Below are positions 25,645 through 35,011 of a DNA stretch of 64,000 nucleotides, one piece after another. The position numbers and the translations under genes were made by a program. The stretch covers positions 62,001 to 126,000 of the forward strand of contig NZ_LHPC01000038.1 in the NCBI RefSeq assembly GCF_001297125.1. The letters are read 5' to 3'. Source of the DNA: Pseudomonas sp. RIT-PI-q. Lineage in GTDB: Bacteria > Pseudomonadota > Gammaproteobacteria > Pseudomonadales > Pseudomonadaceae. Position 1 is the stretch's first letter. Every line of letters begins with the position of its first letter. The notes under the pieces were generated by a model, which was not told where the DNA came from, made no database searches, and worked only from the letters and a program-made list of their open reading frames with translations.

Positions 25645-27210
25645 TCAAGGTAGTTCGGTGACCATGGTCGCCGCCGTGCGGTCGCTGACCAGAGGTTCGA
25701 CTTTCAGGCCTTTGCGGGCGGCCCAGATGTTCTGGTAGTGGAACAGCGGGATGATGCCGACGTCATCACTGACCACCTTGACCGACTCCTGAAGGATCTT
25801 GCGGCGCTTGGCCTCATCAAACTCGGCGGTCGAATCCACCAGCGCCTTGTCCACCAGCGGATTGCTGTAGCGACCCCAGTTGGAGGCGCCCTGCCCTTTG
25901 TTGCTGTCCACCGTGGTCAGGATGTTGGTCAACGCATACGCCGCTTCGCCGGTGCCGTTACCCCAGGCGATCACGCTGATCGCCAGTTCATTCTTGTTGG
26001 CTTTGCCGGCATACACGGCCCACGGCAACACTTCAAGCTGGACCTTGACGCCGATCCGCGACCAGAACTGCGCCACCGCCTGCATGGCTTCCGGCGCCTG
26101 TGGATAGCGATCGCCCGGGACATGCACGGTCAATTGGAAGCCGTCCGGGAAGCCTGCCTGCGCCAGCAGTTCCTTGGCCTGTTTCGGGTCGTACGGAATG
26201 TTTTTCAGGTCCGGGTTGTAGCCGAACGTATTGGCCGGCATCCATTGATTGGCCTCGGTGACGGTGCCCTGCATGATGCGTTCGTCAATGGCCTGGCGGT
26301 TGATCGCCAGAGACAGCGCCTTGCGCACGCGCACATCACGCAGCGGGTTCTCGGCCAGCGGCTGGCCGGCGTTATCACGAATGAACTCGTTGGGGCCTTC
26401 GCGAAAGCTTGGCTGGATGATCAGTGCACGCAAGCCCTGATAGGCGTAGACGTTGACGCTCGGGGTATTGCGCAAACGCTCGACATCAGTGGGCGAGACC
26501 TTGTCGATCACGTCGACATCGCCGGCCAGCAACGCGGCGGTGCGGTTGGCGGCGTTGGCGATGAAGCGGTAGTCGACCTTGTCCCAGGGCGGCTTGGCAC
26601 CCCCGTAGCTATCATTTCGCTCGAAGATCGTCCGGTCACCCGGCACGTAGGAAACGAAACGGTACGGCCCTACGCCGACCATGGCCTTACCCGAGTTGTA
26701 ATCGGCGCTGCTGGCATTGGCGCCGGCGTGACGGCTGACGATGTAGATCGAATCGACGTCCGGCAGCAGGTTCGCGTTCGGCGTGCGGGTCTTGATGATC
26801 AGCGTGTGATCGTCCTTGGCCGTGACCGATTCCACGGTACGGGTGGACCCGGCATAAGAGGCCACGCTGCCCGGCACACTGCGGGCGCGCTCGAACGAGA
26901 ACACAAAGTCATCGGCGGTCAGCGGCGTGCCGTCCTGCCATTTCACGTCGTCGCGCAGGGCGAATTCCCAGGTCGTGTCATCGATGACTTTCCAGCTCTT
27001 GGCCAGCCCCGGCAGGGTTTTGTCGTCGCGGCGACTGACCAGCGATTCGAAGGCATGCAACGCCACCGAACGGTCGCCGGCGTAGTTGTTGAGTTGCGGA
27101 TCGAGAGACGACACGGGGTCGGCGTAACCGATGCGCAGGGTCTGTGCGGCAGCACTGCCGGCCGCCAGAATAAGCGCCGAGGCTAACAGTGAACGAACAA
27201 GTGGCTTCAT
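25645..27210 (-). CDS. ABC transporter, periplasmic peptide/opine-type binding protein
   Basis: The 521-residue extracytoplasmic solute-binding family 5 protein has a Sec signal (cleavage after AGSAAA) and the family hallmark WEFALRDDVKWQDGTPLTADDFVFS. Substrates of this family are di- and oligopeptides, nickel, or opines; here the substrate is unknown. AAGGAA before the ATG at 27210 excludes the longer frame at 27255. It lies between the ATPase genes and the CMD genes in one operon. Confidence 0.88.
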   Translation of the reverse strand: MKPLVRSLLASALILAAGSAAAQTLRIGYADPVSSLDPQLNNYAGDRSVALHAFESLVSRRDDKTLPGLAKSWKVIDDTTWEFALRDDVKWQDGTPLTADDFVFSFERARSVPGSVASYAGSTRTVESVTAKDDHTLIIKTRTPNANLLPDVDSIYIVSRHAGANASSADYNSGKAMVGVGPYRFVSYVPGDRTIFERNDSYGGAKPPWDKVDYRFIANAANRTAALLAGDVDVIDKVSPTDVERLRNTPSVNVYAYQGLRALIIQPSFREGPNEFIRDNAGQPLAENPLRDVRVRKALSLAINRQAIDERIMQGTVTEANQWMPANTFGYNPDLKNIPYDPKQAKELLAQAGFPDGFQLTVHVPGDRYPQAPEAMQAVAQFWSRIGVKVQLEVLPWAVYAGKANKNELAISVIAWGNGTGEAAYALTNILTTVDSNKGQGASNWGRYSNPLVDKALVDSTAEFDEAKRRKILQESVKVVSDDVGIIPLFHYQNIWAARKGLKVEPLVSDRTAATMVTELP

Positions 27211-27264
27211 GAATAATTCCTTGTACGCAATGGCAATGGGCATGACGAACGTCATAGCGCTCGT

Positions 27265-28278
27265 TCAAAAATGGTCGTTGAGGTGACACGCACTCAGGTG
27301 GTTCGGCGAAACCTCCCTGAGTGCTGGACCTTCCTCGCGACAGCGCGCTGAAGCGTGCGGGCAACGAGGATGGAAATGACACCCGGCGGGCGGGTTCAGC
27401 CGGCTGGGGATTTCCCCTTTGATCGCGTCATAACGGGTACTGCGGACATCGAAACGCGGGATCTGCGCCAGCAATGCCTGGGTGTAGGGATGGTTGGCGC
27501 GGCCAAACAGGTCATCGACCGATGCGCTCTCGACCACCCGCCCGAGGTACATCACCACCACGCGGTCGCACAGGTGCTCGACCACGCCCAGGTCATGGCT
27601 GATGAACAGATACGTCAGGCCCAGTTCATCGCGCAGGTCCATGAACAGGTTGAGAATCTGCGCCTGAATCGACACGTCCAGCGCCGCCACCGACTCATCG
27701 CAGACCAACAGTTGCGGCTGCACCGCCAATGCCCGGGCAATGCCGATGCGCTGGCGTTGACCGCCACTGAACTGGTGCGGATAGCGCTGGCGCAACTGCG
27801 GGCTGAGCCCGGCGCGTTGCAGTTGCGCGCTGACGTAATCGTCAAAGCCCTGATTGTCGGTCAAGCCGTGCAGCAGCGCGCCCTCGCCAACGATACGGTC
27901 GACCCGCAGTCGCGGATTGAGGCTCGACGACGGGTCTTGAAAGATCATCTGCACCTTCAGGCGCACGGCCTGGCGTTCATCCGCCGTCATGCTACCGAGC
28001 GACTTGCCGTCCACCGCCGCCGTGCCCGAAGACACTGGCAACAGCCCCGCCACCATGCGCCCGAGGGTTGATTTGCCACAGCCGGATTCACCGACCAGGC
28101 CCACCACTTCGCCACGGGCGATGCGCAGGTCTACGCGGTCGACTGCATGGGTCACCGATTTGGGGCGCGAGAGGTGTAACCGCTGCAGCAGGTGCTGGAC
28201 GGAATGTTCTTCCAGCGGTTTGCCGAAGGTCTTGCTGACCTGGTGCAATTCGATAAGGGGGATTTGATCACTGAGCAT
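27265..28278 (-). CDS. ABC transporter ATPase, DppF/OppF-like
   Basis: The 337-residue ATPase has a Walker A (GESGCGKST), the signature FSGGQRQRIGIARAL, Walker B (LLVCDESV) and the C-terminal oligopeptide-transport tail (HPRCPHASARCREEGP). It energises import with the DppD-like partner, whose gene it overlaps by 11 bases. The first residues used are MLSDQIP, and GGGAG precedes that ATG. Confidence 0.9.
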   Translation of the reverse strand: MLSDQIPLIELHQVSKTFGKPLEEHSVQHLLQRLHLSRPKSVTHAVDRVDLRIARGEVVGLVGESGCGKSTLGRMVAGLLPVSSGTAAVDGKSLGSMTADERQAVRLKVQMIFQDPSSSLNPRLRVDRIVGEGALLHGLTDNQGFDDYVSAQLQRAGLSPQLRQRYPHQFSGGQRQRIGIARALAVQPQLLVCDESVAALDVSIQAQILNLFMDLRDELGLTYLFISHDLGVVEHLCDRVVVMYLGRVVESASVDDLFGRANHPYTQALLAQIPRFDVRSTRYDAIKGEIPSRLNPPAGCHFHPRCPHASARCREEGPALREVSPNHLSACHLNDHF

Positions 28279-29281
28279 CGGCGGCTCCCGGGTGAAAACA
28301 ACGAACCGTCTGGCCCGGTACGATCTCGCGAGGTTCAGGTTCCTCTGCGCAGGCCGGCGACGCTCGCGAACAGCGTTCGGCGAACGCACACCCTGCCGGC
28401 ATCGCGGACAGGTCCGGCGCCATGCCGGGAATCTGCCGCAGGCGCTGACCGCGCCGGTTGCGGCTTGGCAGGCTATCGATCAACCCTTGGGGGGGGGGGT
28501 GTGGCGGACGATCGAGTACGTCGGCGACCGAACCCTGTTCGACGATGCGTCCGGCGTACATCACCGCCACATCATCTGCCAGCCCGGCCACCACCGACAG
28601 GTCATGCGTGATCCAGATCAGCGAGGTGCCCTGCTCGCGCACCAGTTTCTGCACTTCGCTGAGGATCTGCGCTTGGATCGTCACGTCCAGCGCCGTGGTC
28701 GGCTCATCGGCAATGATCAGGTCAGGCGAGTGCAGCAACGCAATGGAAATCGCCACCCGCTGACGCATGCCGCCGGACAACTGATGCGGATAGGCGCGCA
28801 GGCGTTCTTCAGGGCTGGCAATGCCCATCAGCGCCAAGGTGCGGCTGGCGTGTTCGCGCGCCTGGCGCCGGCTCAGTGGACGATGGGCGCGCACCGCTTC
28901 GATCATTTGCGTGTCGACCCGCAGCACCGGGTTGAGGGTCATCATCGGGTCCTGAAAAATCATCGCGATCCGATTGCCTTGCAACGCGCGCAATTGCGAA
29001 GCCGAGAGTTTTGTCAGGTCTCGACCTTTGAACATCACCTGGCCCGCACTGATACGACCGGGCTCATCGACCAGCCCGAGAATGGAAAAACCGGTCACCG
29101 ATTTGCCCGACCCCGATTCACCCACCAATCCCAGAATCCGCCCCGGCTGGACCTGCAACGACAGATCGCGCACCGCCGGCAGCACGCCGGCCCGGGTGTA
29201 GAACGAGGTGCACAGGCCCCGTACTTCCAGGGTTGGCTGTTGCACAGTCGACGGAGGCAAAAGCACTTCAGGCAGGCTCAT
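28268..29281 (-). CDS. ABC transporter ATPase, DppD/OppD-like
   Basis: The 337-residue ATPase has a Walker A (GESGSGKSV), LSGGMRQRVAIS signature and Walker B (LIIADEPT), and a Cys-rich oligopeptide-type C-terminus (AGCAFAERCSRASPACAEE). A homopolymer of 11 C on the coding strand (28499-28509) encodes HPPPQ where relatives usually have HPYTQ. The frame is intact. It overlaps both neighbouring transporter genes. Confidence 0.9.
   Translation of the reverse strand: MSLPEVLLPPSTVQQPTLEVRGLCTSFYTRAGVLPAVRDLSLQVQPGRILGLVGESGSGKSVTGFSILGLVDEPGRISAGQVMFKGRDLTKLSASQLRALQGNRIAMIFQDPMMTLNPVLRVDTQMIEAVRAHRPLSRRQAREHASRTLALMGIASPEERLRAYPHQLSGGMRQRVAISIALLHSPDLIIADEPTTALDVTIQAQILSEVQKLVREQGTSLIWITHDLSVVAGLADDVAVMYAGRIVEQGSVADVLDRPPHPPPQGLIDSLPSRNRRGQRLRQIPGMAPDLSAMPAGCAFAERCSRASPACAEEPEPREIVPGQTVRCFHPGAADAQ
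28499..28509. repeat. 11-base G/C homopolymer inside the DppD-like gene
   Basis: Eleven consecutive G on the plus strand (C on the coding strand) lie about 255 codons into the ATPase gene. Such a tract is prone to slippage in replication and in sequencing. The reading frame as given is open. Confidence 0.9.
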
Positions 29282-30198
29282 CGCTGCAACCTCGGGTTCA
29301 GGACATCACGCAACCGGTCACCGACCAGATTGATCGCGACGATCGTGAGCAACAGCGCCAGCCCCGGAAACAGGCTGATCCAGTATTCGTTGCTGAGCAT
29401 GTACTGGAAGCCGTTGGCGATCAGCAGGCCGAGCGAAGGCTCAGTGACTGGCACACCGAGACCGAGAAACGACAAGGTCGCTTCCAGCGTGATGGCGCGA
29501 GCGATCTGCAAGGCGCCGATGACAATCAGCGGCGGCAGGCAATTGGGCAGGATGTGCCCGATGACGATGCGCCATGGACCAATCCCCTGCCCTCGCGCGG
29601 CGTCGACGTATTCGCGGCGACTTTCGGTCAATGCCTGGCCACGGGCGGTGCGGGCGTAATAGGCCCATTCCAGCAGGACCAGCGTGAGCATCACATTGCC
29701 AACGCCCTTGCCCAGCCAGGCGAGGATCATCAGCGCCATGAGAATCACCGGGAACGACAGCAGCAAGTCCACCAGGCGCATCAACAAGGCGTCGACCCAG
29801 CCACCGATATACGCCGACACCAGGCCCAGCAGCGACCCGATCAATGCCGCGATCAGCGCCGAGCCGATACCGACCCACAAGCTGATGCGCAAGCCATACA
29901 GGATCGCCGAGACCAGGTCGCGGCCTTGACCATCGGTGCCGAGCCAATAGGTGTAGCCACTGTCCATGTTGGTGCTGCCCGGCGCCAGGCGTGCATCGAG
30001 CACGTTGAGTTGCATCAGGTCGTAGGGGTTCTGCACCACGATCCACGGGGCAAAAACCGCGACCAGCACGATGGCCAGTAACCCCAACAGCCCCACCACC
30101 GCCGTCGGCGAATTCATGAACTCCACGGCCACCCGACGCCAAGGCGACTGGGCCTGCAAGCGCACGCCGACCGAGGCTGTTTTTTGCAGGGCATTCAT
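29278..30198 (-). CDS. ABC transporter permease, DppC-like
   Basis: The 306-residue inner-membrane permease has an N-terminal cytoplasmic part, about six membrane segments (GLLGLLAIVLVAVFAPWIV is the first) and the EAA loop (YVDAARGQGIGPWRIVIGHILPN). It pairs with the DppB-like permease and overlaps the genes on both sides by 4 bases. Confidence 0.9.
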   Translation of the reverse strand: MNALQKTASVGVRLQAQSPWRRVAVEFMNSPTAVVGLLGLLAIVLVAVFAPWIVVQNPYDLMQLNVLDARLAPGSTNMDSGYTYWLGTDGQGRDLVSAILYGLRISLWVGIGSALIAALIGSLLGLVSAYIGGWVDALLMRLVDLLLSFPVILMALMILAWLGKGVGNVMLTLVLLEWAYYARTARGQALTESRREYVDAARGQGIGPWRIVIGHILPNCLPPLIVIGALQIARAITLEATLSFLGLGVPVTEPSLGLLIANGFQYMLSNEYWISLFPGLALLLTIVAINLVGDRLRDVLNPRLQR

Positions 30199-31169
30199 CG
30201 GGAAACCTCAATGCGCACGCGCGGGTCGAGCAGGTAATACAAGCCGTCGACAATCAGATTGAGCACCACGAAAATCACCACGACCACCATCAGATAGGCC
30301 ACCACCACTGGACGGTCCAGGGTGTTAATGCTGTCCAGAATCAGCTTGCCGGCGCCGGGCCAGGAAAAGATGCTTTCGGTGACCACGGCGTAGGCGATGG
30401 TCGAACCCAACTCCATCGCCAGCACCGTGACCAGCGGGATCATGCTGTTGCGCATGACGTGCATGCACATCACCCGCATCGGCGAAAGGCCCTTGGCCCG
30501 GGCAAATTTGACGAACTCTTGTGGCAGCACTTCGCGAACGCCGGCGCGCGTCAGGCGCAACACCAGCGAGATCTTGAACAACGCCAGGTTCAGCGCCGGC
30601 AACAACAGGTGTTGCAGGCCGTCGAGGGTCAACCACGACCACTGCACACCCAGCCACTCGCGGGTTTCGCCGCGCCCACTGGCGGGCAGCCAGCCCAACT
30701 TGATCGAGAACAGCATGATCATCATCAACGCCACCCAGAACGCCGGCAGCGAAAAACCAACGATGCTGGCGGCCATCATCAGGCGCGACAACGGGTGATC
30801 GGGATAGGTGCCGGCAAACATGCCCAACGGGACGCCAATCACAACGGCCAGGAACAGCGCGCAGAAGGCCAGTTCGAACGTCGCGGGCAGGCGTTGCAGA
30901 ATCAGGCGCATGGCGTCTTCGTGATAGACAAAACTCTGCCCCAGGTTGCCGTGGACAGCGCCCTTGAGAAAAATCAGGTATTGCTGCCACAGCGGCTTGT
31001 CCAGCCCCAGGTGGGCGATGGCCTGCAAGCGTTCCGCCTGATTGAGGTCTTCGCCGACCAGAATGTCCATGGGATTGCCGATGGCGTTCAGACCGATGAA
31101 CACCACGAGAGTCATCAGCAGAATAACCAGCAGTGACTGAGTCAAACGTCGCAGCGCCCAGCCGATCAT
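30195..31169 (-). CDS. ABC transporter permease, DppB-like
   Basis: The 324-residue permease starts MIGWALRRLTQSLLVILLM, a DppB-type first helix, then has the periplasmic NPMDILVGEDL and further helices ending LIVDGLYYLLDPR. The ATG at 31169 overlaps the stop of the flavin oxidoreductase gene as ATGA, so the start upstream at 31208 is unlikely. It forms the transport channel with the DppC-like partner. Confidence 0.9.
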   Translation of the reverse strand: MIGWALRRLTQSLLVILLMTLVVFIGLNAIGNPMDILVGEDLNQAERLQAIAHLGLDKPLWQQYLIFLKGAVHGNLGQSFVYHEDAMRLILQRLPATFELAFCALFLAVVIGVPLGMFAGTYPDHPLSRLMMAASIVGFSLPAFWVALMMIMLFSIKLGWLPASGRGETREWLGVQWSWLTLDGLQHLLLPALNLALFKISLVLRLTRAGVREVLPQEFVKFARAKGLSPMRVMCMHVMRNSMIPLVTVLAMELGSTIAYAVVTESIFSWPGAGKLILDSINTLDRPVVVAYLMVVVVIFVVLNLIVDGLYYLLDPRVRIEVSR

Positions 31170-32626
31170 TGCCGCCACTCTTCGGTAGTCGGCTGGCCGG
31201 CCACCCACTCATCGCCGAGCAGTTCGGGGTCGGCGTAGCTGCGCATGGATTCGAAATGCAGCGCGATGTCTTCGTTGAACAACTGGCCGACCAAGGCATG
31301 AGCCAGGCGTTTGGAGCCTTCGCTGATGGCCGGGATGTCTCCGGACACCGCGCCATAGTTCAGTGCGGCGGGATAGCTGAAGCAATGGATGTGGTTCAGC
31401 CCCGGGCAAGTGCCGGGTATCTTTTCCTGAAATTCGAAACAGTCGCCCAAGTCCGGCAGTTCCGATAACTCGGCATCACGTTCAGTGGACGGTGCCTCGA
31501 AGCGATCCCGCCAGACGCGGATGTGCGAGGAGAACGGCGCGAATTCCGGACGCTGCTGAAAGTCCGTGCGGAAACCGGTGGCAAACACCAGGAAATCCGC
31601 TTCGATCCGGGCCGTGGGCGTGTGCAGCCATAGACCGCCAGCCGGATTTTCTTCGACCGACACCACCGGACTGTTCAACAAAAACCGCGCCCTGCCCGAG
31701 CTGGACACTCTGAGCGTGCTGCTGCGTGGTGGAGGAACTTGCTGCGTATTGAGGTAGTTGCGAATGCGCCATTTCCAGGCATCCGGCAGACGCCAATAGC
31801 CATGGATCATGCCCGGATTGCCAGCGCCCTTGCCTTTGTTGATGCGGGGTAACTCGGCGCGACGGATCAGCAGGTCGACCGCCTGCGCGCCGGCTTCCAG
31901 CGCTGTCGCCGCACTGTCCATGGCCGATGCCCCGCCACCGATGACGGCGACGCGTTTGCCTTCAAACCACGCGTCCTGCAAACCGTCCGCCGAATGCGCC
32001 CACAACTGACGCGGCAGTTGCCGAGCGAACTCAGGCACCCAAGGGCCGCCCAGTCCATCACGCCCGGTGGCCAGCACGACATGACGCGCCAACAGAATGT
32101 GCATCTGTACAGGCGTCACCAGCTCCAACTCAACCAACCCGTCGGCGCGTGGTGCAACCCGGCTGACGCGATGCTCGTTGCGCACATCCAGCGCCAATAC
32201 CTTGCGATACCAGCGCAGGTAGTCGGCCCATTGCAGACGCGCAATCTTGTCCAGCGCGGCCCAGCCTTCGGCGCCGAATTGCGCTTCGTACCAGGCGCGG
32301 AAAGTCAGCGCGGGCAAACCCAGCGCCGGTCCGGTCAGGTGTTTGGGGGAACGCAAGGTTTCCATGCGTGCGGTGGTGGCCCACGGCCCTTCGAAGCCCG
32401 CCGCCGACTGATCGAAAATCACCGCAGCGACACCGAGGTGGCGCAGTTCGGCGGCCAGCGCCAAGCCGGCCATGCCGCCGCCGATGATCGCCACATCGAG
32501 CACGGCCGCGCCGTCGCTGAGGCGTGGTTTGACCCATGGACTGGCGGGCAGGTCGAGCCAGTCCAGGTCCTGGCGCAGGCGTGCTTCGAGTGCCGCGAGG
32601 CCGGCAGGTGGGTTTACATCGGACAT
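31166..32626 (-). CDS. FAD/NAD(P)-dependent flavin monooxygenase-like oxidoreductase
   Basis: The 486-residue protein has an FAD Rossmann motif (VAIIGGGMAGLALAAEL, about residues 45-61), the two-nucleotide site VAVIGGGASAMDSAA in the middle and FATGFRTDF near the C-terminus, the layout of class B flavin monooxygenases and related FAD-NAD(P) proteins. The substrate is unknown. It heads the operon with a peptide-type ABC importer and two CMD proteins, suggesting oxidation of the imported compound. A divergent promoter is unlikely since the LysR gene upstream points the same way. Confidence 0.82.
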   Translation of the reverse strand: MSDVNPPAGLAALEARLRQDLDWLDLPASPWVKPRLSDGAAVLDVAIIGGGMAGLALAAELRHLGVAAVIFDQSAAGFEGPWATTARMETLRSPKHLTGPALGLPALTFRAWYEAQFGAEGWAALDKIARLQWADYLRWYRKVLALDVRNEHRVSRVAPRADGLVELELVTPVQMHILLARHVVLATGRDGLGGPWVPEFARQLPRQLWAHSADGLQDAWFEGKRVAVIGGGASAMDSAATALEAGAQAVDLLIRRAELPRINKGKGAGNPGMIHGYWRLPDAWKWRIRNYLNTQQVPPPRSSTLRVSSSGRARFLLNSPVVSVEENPAGGLWLHTPTARIEADFLVFATGFRTDFQQRPEFAPFSSHIRVWRDRFEAPSTERDAELSELPDLGDCFEFQEKIPGTCPGLNHIHCFSYPAALNYGAVSGDIPAISEGSKRLAHALVGQLFNEDIALHFESMRSYADPELLGDEWVAGQPTTEEWRQ

Positions 32627-32843
32627 TGATCGCTACTCGATGACGATCGAGAGCACATCACTCGACCCTTTGATTGAAATCACTTCAAAACATTGCAGGG
32701 CGACAAGAAATGAATTCTATAGGCCTTTGAATGCTTAAAGTGAATACTAAAAGGGGTTTTTTATTCCTGCAACGCGCAAAAAAGTATATTGATATTCATA
32801 AATGGAATTACAGAGCAATGGAATGCATGGACGCCTGGGCGCT
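32627..32843 (-). promoter_or_regulatory. AT-rich promoter region of the FMO/ABC operon
   Basis: The 217 bases between the FMO gene and the LysR gene are clearly more AT-rich than the surroundings, with runs such as GGGGTTTTTTATT and TATATTGATATTC. No specific box can be assigned with confidence. The operon promoter and LysR targets are expected here. Confidence 0.4.
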
Positions 32844-33794
32844 TTACTCGGCGTAAATACTCTGCAACAGAGCGTCGTGGACGCTGGCTTCATGCATGAT
32901 CATCTGCGGCAGGAGACATTTTGCCGACGTGGCAATCTCGTCGATCAGCGCACGCGCCACATCGGACAACGGGCTGGCGAACGCCGAAATCAGGCCGAAG
33001 AAAAACGGGATGTTGCAGGCAATCGGCCTGACCACCACGCCCTCCAGGGGCACCCCCATGGCGGTAAAGGGATCGACCAGCGCAACGCCCAATCCGACCC
33101 TGGCCATCTGCATCGCAATCAACGAGGTGTTGGTGTCGAGCATGCGTGGCTGTAGCCCACCGGCATCGTGGAAAGCCTTGTCGACGCGCCGGCGAAAACG
33201 ATACGGATTGGCCATGGTGATCAGGGTCTGCTGCGCCAACAGCTCCATCGACAGCACCTCGTGCACCGCCAGTTCGGAGCTGGCCGGCAACACCGCGACG
33301 CAAGGCGCCTCGCCGATCCAGTGAATGTCCAGTCCGCGATGCTCCAGCGGCAGACTCACTGCGCCCAGGTCCATGGTTTTCGACAGCACCGCCTGCACCA
33401 CATTTTCCGGCGACATGCTCTGCAACTGGATCTGTTGCGGACGCAGGCTGTCAGGCAATCGCGACAACGCCATAGGCAACAGCCCTGCCGCCAGCGCCGA
33501 GATCGCGACCAGTTTGATTTGATTACTCTCTTCTCGAGCGATGTGCTGCGCGCGCTGGCGAATGTTGCGAATCCCCAGCAGTGCGCTTTCGACTTCGCCG
33601 TACATCATGAACGCCTTGTGGGTCGGCGTGACCTTTGGCCCGCTGCGCTCGAACAAAGCGAAACCCAGTTCTTGCTCCAGTTCCTGAATGACCCGTGTCA
33701 CCGATGGCTGGGAACGACCGAGCATCTTTCCTGCTGCGGTGACACTGCCTGCCGACATCACAGCGGCAAACGCTTCAAGCTGACGCAGATCCAT
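32844..33794 (-). CDS. LysR-family transcriptional regulator
   Basis: The 316 residues start MDLRQLEAFAAVMSAGSVTA and have the LysR helix-turn-helix (AAGKMLGRSQPSVTRVIQEL), then an effector domain of the type linked to opine and amino-compound operons (VDPFTAMGVPLEGVVVRP). It lies upstream of and collinear with the FMO/ABC/CMD operon and probably controls it. Confidence 0.9.
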   Translation of the reverse strand: MDLRQLEAFAAVMSAGSVTAAGKMLGRSQPSVTRVIQELEQELGFALFERSGPKVTPTHKAFMMYGEVESALLGIRNIRQRAQHIAREESNQIKLVAISALAAGLLPMALSRLPDSLRPQQIQLQSMSPENVVQAVLSKTMDLGAVSLPLEHRGLDIHWIGEAPCVAVLPASSELAVHEVLSMELLAQQTLITMANPYRFRRRVDKAFHDAGGLQPRMLDTNTSLIAMQMARVGLGVALVDPFTAMGVPLEGVVVRPIACNIPFFFGLISAFASPLSDVARALIDEIATSAKCLLPQMIMHEASVHDALLQSIYAE

Positions 33795-34291
33795 AAGCAC
33801 GCCTTAATCAATACACAGACTGGCAGGAGCGCAGAACGTAAGGCTCCCAGGTTCGAAGCGCGAAAGTCTACACACTGTTGAAGCATATATCGCGTCACTC
33901 CCGGCCCTTCTGCGCCTCACGGCGTTGCGTAACTGGAGGTCGGCGAGTCGGGTAGAGATCGCGTCGAGAAACGGCCGCTTTGCATGACCATCCATCTAAA
34001 ATCCGAGTGGGTCGCACTGGCTCGGCTGTCAGCGATATTCGTAGGCTAACCTTCAACCAGGCTTGCGAAACCTACCCCCTTGCCAGACAAAACAGCGGAA
34101 GGATTTTCAGACAAAAGGGATGATATATGATGCCTGAACGGCCCAGGGTGACTGATCTCACCGCGTTTATTCCATTGGTTATTCAGGCGGCAAGCAATTT
34201 TTCAGCCTCCCCTGCTACGCTTTCAATTTGCCGAATGGACTCGGCGATATTCACGAAACTCTGTTCCCCTTGACGGTTGAGGTTGCGAAAC
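33795..34291. other. Intergenic stretch, no confident gene
   Basis: About 500 bases hold no gene with a good ribosome site. The minus-strand frame ending at 34183 (…SIRQIESVAGEAEKLLAA) looks protein-like at its C-terminus but overlaps the plus-strand gene at 34292 and lacks a credible start. Confidence 0.4.
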
Positions 34292-34735
34292 GTGAGAGGC
34301 AGTTTGATTGGGGTCGTCATCATCATGACGGTGATTGGTGTTACGGCGCATGAGTTTATGGAATGGAAATCTGCCGAGAGCGAGCGGCGGGATGCAGTGT
34401 GCAAGACAGCACAGCAACATATGGAAACCCTGGAAATTCAAGCGCGAGCGATGGCTGCCGGGCTATCTGTCGAAGGTTACGCAGAGGCCGAAAAGGCCGA
34501 GGTGGGCAAATTGGTCAGTGCCCTGGATACTGCAACTAATGATGCCGAGGTTGAAGCCGTCATTGACGCACACGCCGCCGAGCTGAAAACGCAGGACGCC
34601 GCAACCGACGCAGAGTTAAAAAACCAGGGAAGCCAGCAATTTCTCGAGCAACAACTCAAAAAACAGCGAATACCCACTGACATCAAGCAGGAAATCAAAC
34701 GCGCCGAAAAAGCCGTCGCGGATGCCTGTGTTTAG
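34292..34735 (+). CDS. Membrane-anchored hypothetical protein (147 aa)
   Basis: From a GTG start at 34292 (GAGG at 34279-34282) the protein begins MRGSLIGVVIIMTVIGVTA, one N-terminal hydrophobic segment. A charged, largely helical domain rich in Ala, Glu and Lys follows (about residues 25-147), probably coiled coil and periplasmic or cytoplasmic. A single Cys lies at the end (ADACV). No domain recognised. Confidence 0.6.
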   Translation: MRGSLIGVVIIMTVIGVTAHEFMEWKSAESERRDAVCKTAQQHMETLEIQARAMAAGLSVEGYAEAEKAEVGKLVSALDTATNDAEVEAVIDAHAAELKTQDAATDAELKNQGSQQFLEQQLKKQRIPTDIKQEIKRAEKAVADACV

Positions 34736-34757
34736 CGTCTCGCGTCATCGTTGACGA

Positions 34758-34842
34758 CCTTCGCTGGCAAGCCAGCTCCTACAAAGGGTTGGGGGACGAC
34801 ACGGTCAACGCAGGAGCTGCCGAAGGCTGCGATCTTTTGATC
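34758..34842. repeat. Two REP elements of different classes
   Basis: CCTTCGCTGGCAAGCCAGC with GCTCCTACA (34758-34783) belongs to the GCTTGCCAGCGAAGG class. CAGGAGCTGCCGAAGGCTGC running into GATCTTTTGATC (34811-34842) belongs to the GTAGGAGCTG class. They lie after the 147-aa gene and before lldD, with nothing else visible between. Confidence 0.8.
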
Positions 34843-35011
34843 TTGCTGCTGCTTTGGCGTCAGATCTGCCGCCCCTTTCCCACAGGCCGAGCGGCATGGT
34901 GAAGACGGTTGCTCCCACAATGGTTTCGGGGAAACATCCGCAAACCCGGGTTGTTTTCGCTACTCTGACACCACGCATCCATCGCCCCGCCACTCACCCG
35001 ACCGAGGCTCC

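Noticed and set aside
25738..27186. A 482-codon plus-strand frame
   Set aside because: It is antisense to the family-5 solute-binding gene, with no ribosome site and no domain.
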